From an uncultured Clostridia bacterium (GTDB lineage Bacteria > Bacillota > Clostridia > Oscillospirales > Oscillospiraceae), in contig CAMJHX010000055.1 in NCBI GenBank assembly GCA_946405655.1, positions 1 to 7,968 on the forward strand: 7,968 bases of DNA. Reading direction: 5' to 3'. A model generated the notes under the pieces. It made no database searches. It saw only the letters and a list, made by a program, of their open reading frames with translations, and was not told the DNA's origin. This document shows positions 5,202 to 7,968 of the stretch, one piece after another. Both the position numbers and the translations under genes were made by a program. The first letter of the stretch is position 1; each line of letters starts with the position of its first letter.

Positions 5202-5439
5202 GTAGGGGAGGGGCTTGCCCCTCCCGTGCAGAACGATCTTCATAACAAAATATGTGAGGCGAATTCGTACAGACTGCGAATTCGCCTCACATTATTTCTT
5301 GCTGTGCGTGTATTCAGACGCCGTAGGGCGGTCCCTTGGGGCCGCCGTGACCAATCTGACAGATTCGGCGGCGGCAAGCCACCGCCCTACGTTCTTTTCA
5401 GGTCCGGCGCAAAAAGGGAGGGGCGAGCCCCTCCCCTAC
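5202..5439. repeat. REP/BIME-like cluster B: four GTAG-hairpin units
   Basis: It fills the convergent nagZ-gltD gap with the same plan as cluster A: two forward then two inverted GTAG-hairpin units, nested. Unit e: GTAG 5202-5205, stem GGGAGGGGC/GCCCCTCCC with TT between (5206-5225). Unit f: GTAG 5323-5326, hairpin 5327-5346, arms GGCGGTCCC and GGGGCCGCC with a T-G wobble. Unit g (inverted): hairpin 5367-5386, CTAC 5387-5390; read on the minus strand its arms are GGCGGTGGC and GCCGCCGCC. Unit h (inverted): hairpin 5416-5435, CTAC 5436-5439, same stem as e with TC between the arms. Units e and h form the outer pair and f and g the inner pair. Cluster B begins 16 bases after the nagZ stop and ends 21 bases before the gltD stop. 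The terminator at 5252-5292 lies between e and f. No gene is credible here. Confidence 0.85.
5252..5292. terminator. Bidirectional terminator between convergent nagZ and gltD
   Basis: A perfect 16-bp stem, ATGTGAGGCGAATTCG (5252-5267) with CGAATTCGCCTCACAT (5277-5292), closes a 9-base loop TACAGACTG. The plus strand continues TATTTCTT after the stem; the minus strand continues ATTTTGTTATG. It can therefore stop nagZ transcripts moving right and gltBD transcripts moving left. Its position between two convergent genes fits that role. Unlike its neighbours it lacks the GTAG tetranucleotide, so it is not another REP unit. Confidence 0.85.
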
Positions 5440-5460
5440 GGAAGAGCCCGGTTTTGCCTG

Positions 5461-6852
5461 TCAACGAAGATTGGTATACCCCATGAGGAATTCGTCCACC
5501 TCGGCGGCGCAGGCGCGGCCTTCGGCGATCGCGTGCACGACGAGGGACTGACCCCGGTGCATGTCGCCGGCGGTGAAGATGTGCGGTATATTCGTCTGGA
5601 AGTGCCCCTTCTCGGTCTTGACGGTGCGGTCGCGCTCCACGCCGAAGGCCTCGCAGACGTCCGCGCGGCAGCCGGCAAAGCCCGTCGCGCCGATGAGCAG
5701 GTCGCAGGGGAAGGTGTCGCCCGTTTTCGTCGTGATCGAGACGAGGTTCCCGCGCTCGTCGGTCTGCAGGCTCGCGACGCTCTGCGAGAACACGCGCGGA
5801 TCGTGGCCGAACTTTGCCGCCGCCTCCTCCTGCGCATAGTCCTGCGGGAGGCTGCCGTCCGGCGCGAGATAATCGTCCCTGCCGCGGCGCACCAGCTGTG
5901 TGACGCTCTCGCAGCCCTGCCGGATGCAGGTGGCGACGCAGTCGCTCGCGGTGTTGCCCGTGCCGATGATGATGACGTTCCGCCCGCGCGCGGTGGGCAC
6001 GCTCGACGTCACGCCGAAGCGCTCGCGGTCCACGGCGGCGTGGAGAAACTCCATCGCGTAGCAGACGCCCTTCACGTTCTGCGTGTCCACGCCGATGGCG
6101 CGCGGCTCCTCCGAGCCGCAGCAGAGCACCACCGCGTCAAACTCCCGCGCGAGGCGCTGCGCGATCTCGGGATTCGCCGCGTCCAGCCCCGTCACGAAGG
6201 TGACGCCCTCGTCCGTCATGAGCTCGATGCGCCGCTGCACGACGGTCTTCGGCAGCTTCATGTTCGGGATGCCGTAGGTCAGGATGCCGCCGGCGCGCGG
6301 GTGCTTTTCGATCACGGTCACGCTGTGCCCGCGGTGGTTGAGCTGATCCGCCACGGCGAGCCCCGAGGGGCCGGAGCCGACGACGGCGACGTTTTTGCCC
6401 GAGGCGTGCTGCGTGAAGCGCGGCTTCATCGCGCCGGTCTCAAAGGCGTGCTCGATGATGGCGCGCTCGTTGTCATGCACGGTGATGGGCTGGTCATACA
6501 GCCCGCAGGTGCACGCCTGCTCGCAGAAGGCGGGGCAGACGCGGCCCGTGAACTCGGGAAAGTTGTTGGTTTTTAAAAGACGCGCGAGGGCGTGCCCCCA
6601 GTTGCCGTCCATGATCATGTCGTTCCACTCGGGGATGAGGTTGTGCAGCGGGCAGCCGAGCTGTTTTCCCTCAAACTGCACGCCCGCCTGACAGAACGGC
6701 ACGCCGCAGTTCATGCACCGCGCGCCCTGCTGAAAGCGCACCGCGTCCGGCGCGGGCACATAGAGCTCCTCCCAGTCGCAGATGCGCTCGAGGGGCGGTC
6801 GCCTCTGGTTTTCGCAGCGGTCATATTCCATGAATCCGGTGGGTTTTCCCAT
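5461..6852 (-). CDS. gltD: Glutamate synthase small subunit, NADPH-dependent
   Basis: Beta subunit of glutamate synthase (GOGAT), a cytoplasmic iron-sulfur flavoprotein that takes electrons from NADPH via FAD to the large subunit, which makes two glutamates from glutamine and 2-oxoglutarate. The 463 residues are near normal for GltD. It starts with the typical MGKPTGFMEYDR. The N-terminal ferredoxin-like domain has two cysteine sets, C46-C49-C54-C67 (RCMNCGVPFCQ...GCP) and C106-C110-C114-C116 (VCPAFCEQACTCG). The FAD-binding motif is VGSGPSGLA (158-166); the NADPH-binding motif is IGTGNTASD (296-304), where GGGDTG-type sequence is more usual. C-terminal AGDMHRGQSLVVHAIAEGR (428-446) is the conserved FAD contact region, with His440 where Trp is common. 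AAAGGAGG lies eight bases from the ATG. It follows gltB by 15 bases in one operon and ends at the bidirectional terminator. It appears intact. Confidence 0.96.
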   Translation of the reverse strand: MGKPTGFMEYDRCENQRRPPLERICDWEELYVPAPDAVRFQQGARCMNCGVPFCQAGVQFEGKQLGCPLHNLIPEWNDMIMDGNWGHALARLLKTNNFPEFTGRVCPAFCEQACTCGLYDQPITVHDNERAIIEHAFETGAMKPRFTQHASGKNVAVVGSGPSGLAVADQLNHRGHSVTVIEKHPRAGGILTYGIPNMKLPKTVVQRRIELMTDEGVTFVTGLDAANPEIAQRLAREFDAVVLCCGSEEPRAIGVDTQNVKGVCYAMEFLHAAVDRERFGVTSSVPTARGRNVIIIGTGNTASDCVATCIRQGCESVTQLVRRGRDDYLAPDGSLPQDYAQEEAAAKFGHDPRVFSQSVASLQTDERGNLVSITTKTGDTFPCDLLIGATGFAGCRADVCEAFGVERDRTVKTEKGHFQTNIPHIFTAGDMHRGQSLVVHAIAEGRACAAEVDEFLMGYTNLR

Positions 6853-6860
6853 GTCAGCCG

Positions 6861-6867
6861 CCTCCTT

Positions 6868-6868
<1 letters not shown>
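6861..6868 (-). promoter_or_regulatory. gltD ribosome binding site touching the gltB stop codon
   Basis: Minus-strand AAAGGAGG (6861-6868) is a near-perfect Shine-Dalgarno eight bases from the gltD ATG. Its first base is the last base of the gltB TGA stop (6868-6870). Ribosomes finishing gltB would sit on this site, which fits translational coupling of the two subunits. Confidence 0.8.

Positions 6869-7968
<1,100 letters not shown>

Noticed and set aside
5252..5292. The 16-bp palindrome as a recombination or transposon end.
   Set aside because: It has T-rich and A-rich flanks suited to termination in both directions, lies between convergent genes and has no partner copy in the window.

Overview
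The window is GC-rich chromosomal DNA that looks like an anaerobic, spore-forming member of the Clostridia, probably close to gut Oscillospiraceae/Ruminococcaceae. The evidence is a recognisable SpoIVB sporulation protease, strong AGGAGG-type ribosome binding sites, a Firmicutes-style membrane-anchored GH3 glucosaminidase, and high-GC codon use throughout. The taxonomic placement is inference; no rRNA or marker gene is present.

Layout, left to right. (1) A MATE-family efflux transporter on the minus strand, cut by the left edge only at its extreme C-terminus, with its own sigma-A-like promoter. (2) A 337-base gap filled mainly by a MITE-like imperfect palindrome (1418-1630) with heptamer-repeat ends, followed by the spoIVB terminator. 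(3) spoIVB on the minus strand, probably starting at a TTG codon, with a candidate forespore promoter and two perfect 12-bp palindromes upstream. (4) A divergent plus-strand metallo-beta-lactamase-fold hydrolase. (5) A 348-base gap holding a nested set of four GTAG-hairpin (REP-like) units. (6) A plus-strand, membrane-anchored family 3 beta-N-acetylglucosaminidase (nagZ). (7) A 275-base convergent gap holding a second nested set of four GTAG-hairpin units surrounding a strong bidirectional terminator. (8) The minus-strand gltB-gltD operon of NADPH-type glutamate synthase, with gltD complete and gltB represented by its C-terminal 366 residues.

The genes are mostly unrelated housekeeping functions: drug/metabolite efflux, sporulation checkpoint proteolysis, wall-fragment recycling and ammonia assimilation. 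The only clear operon is gltBD. No phage, CRISPR, toxin-antitoxin or defence genes are seen. The most notable non-coding content is the repeat landscape. Two gaps have the same architecture of REP-like units (two forward, two inverted, nested outer and inner pairs). Stems are conserved or compensated while loops vary, which fits elements mobilised in trans by a REP-associated tyrosine transposase encoded elsewhere.
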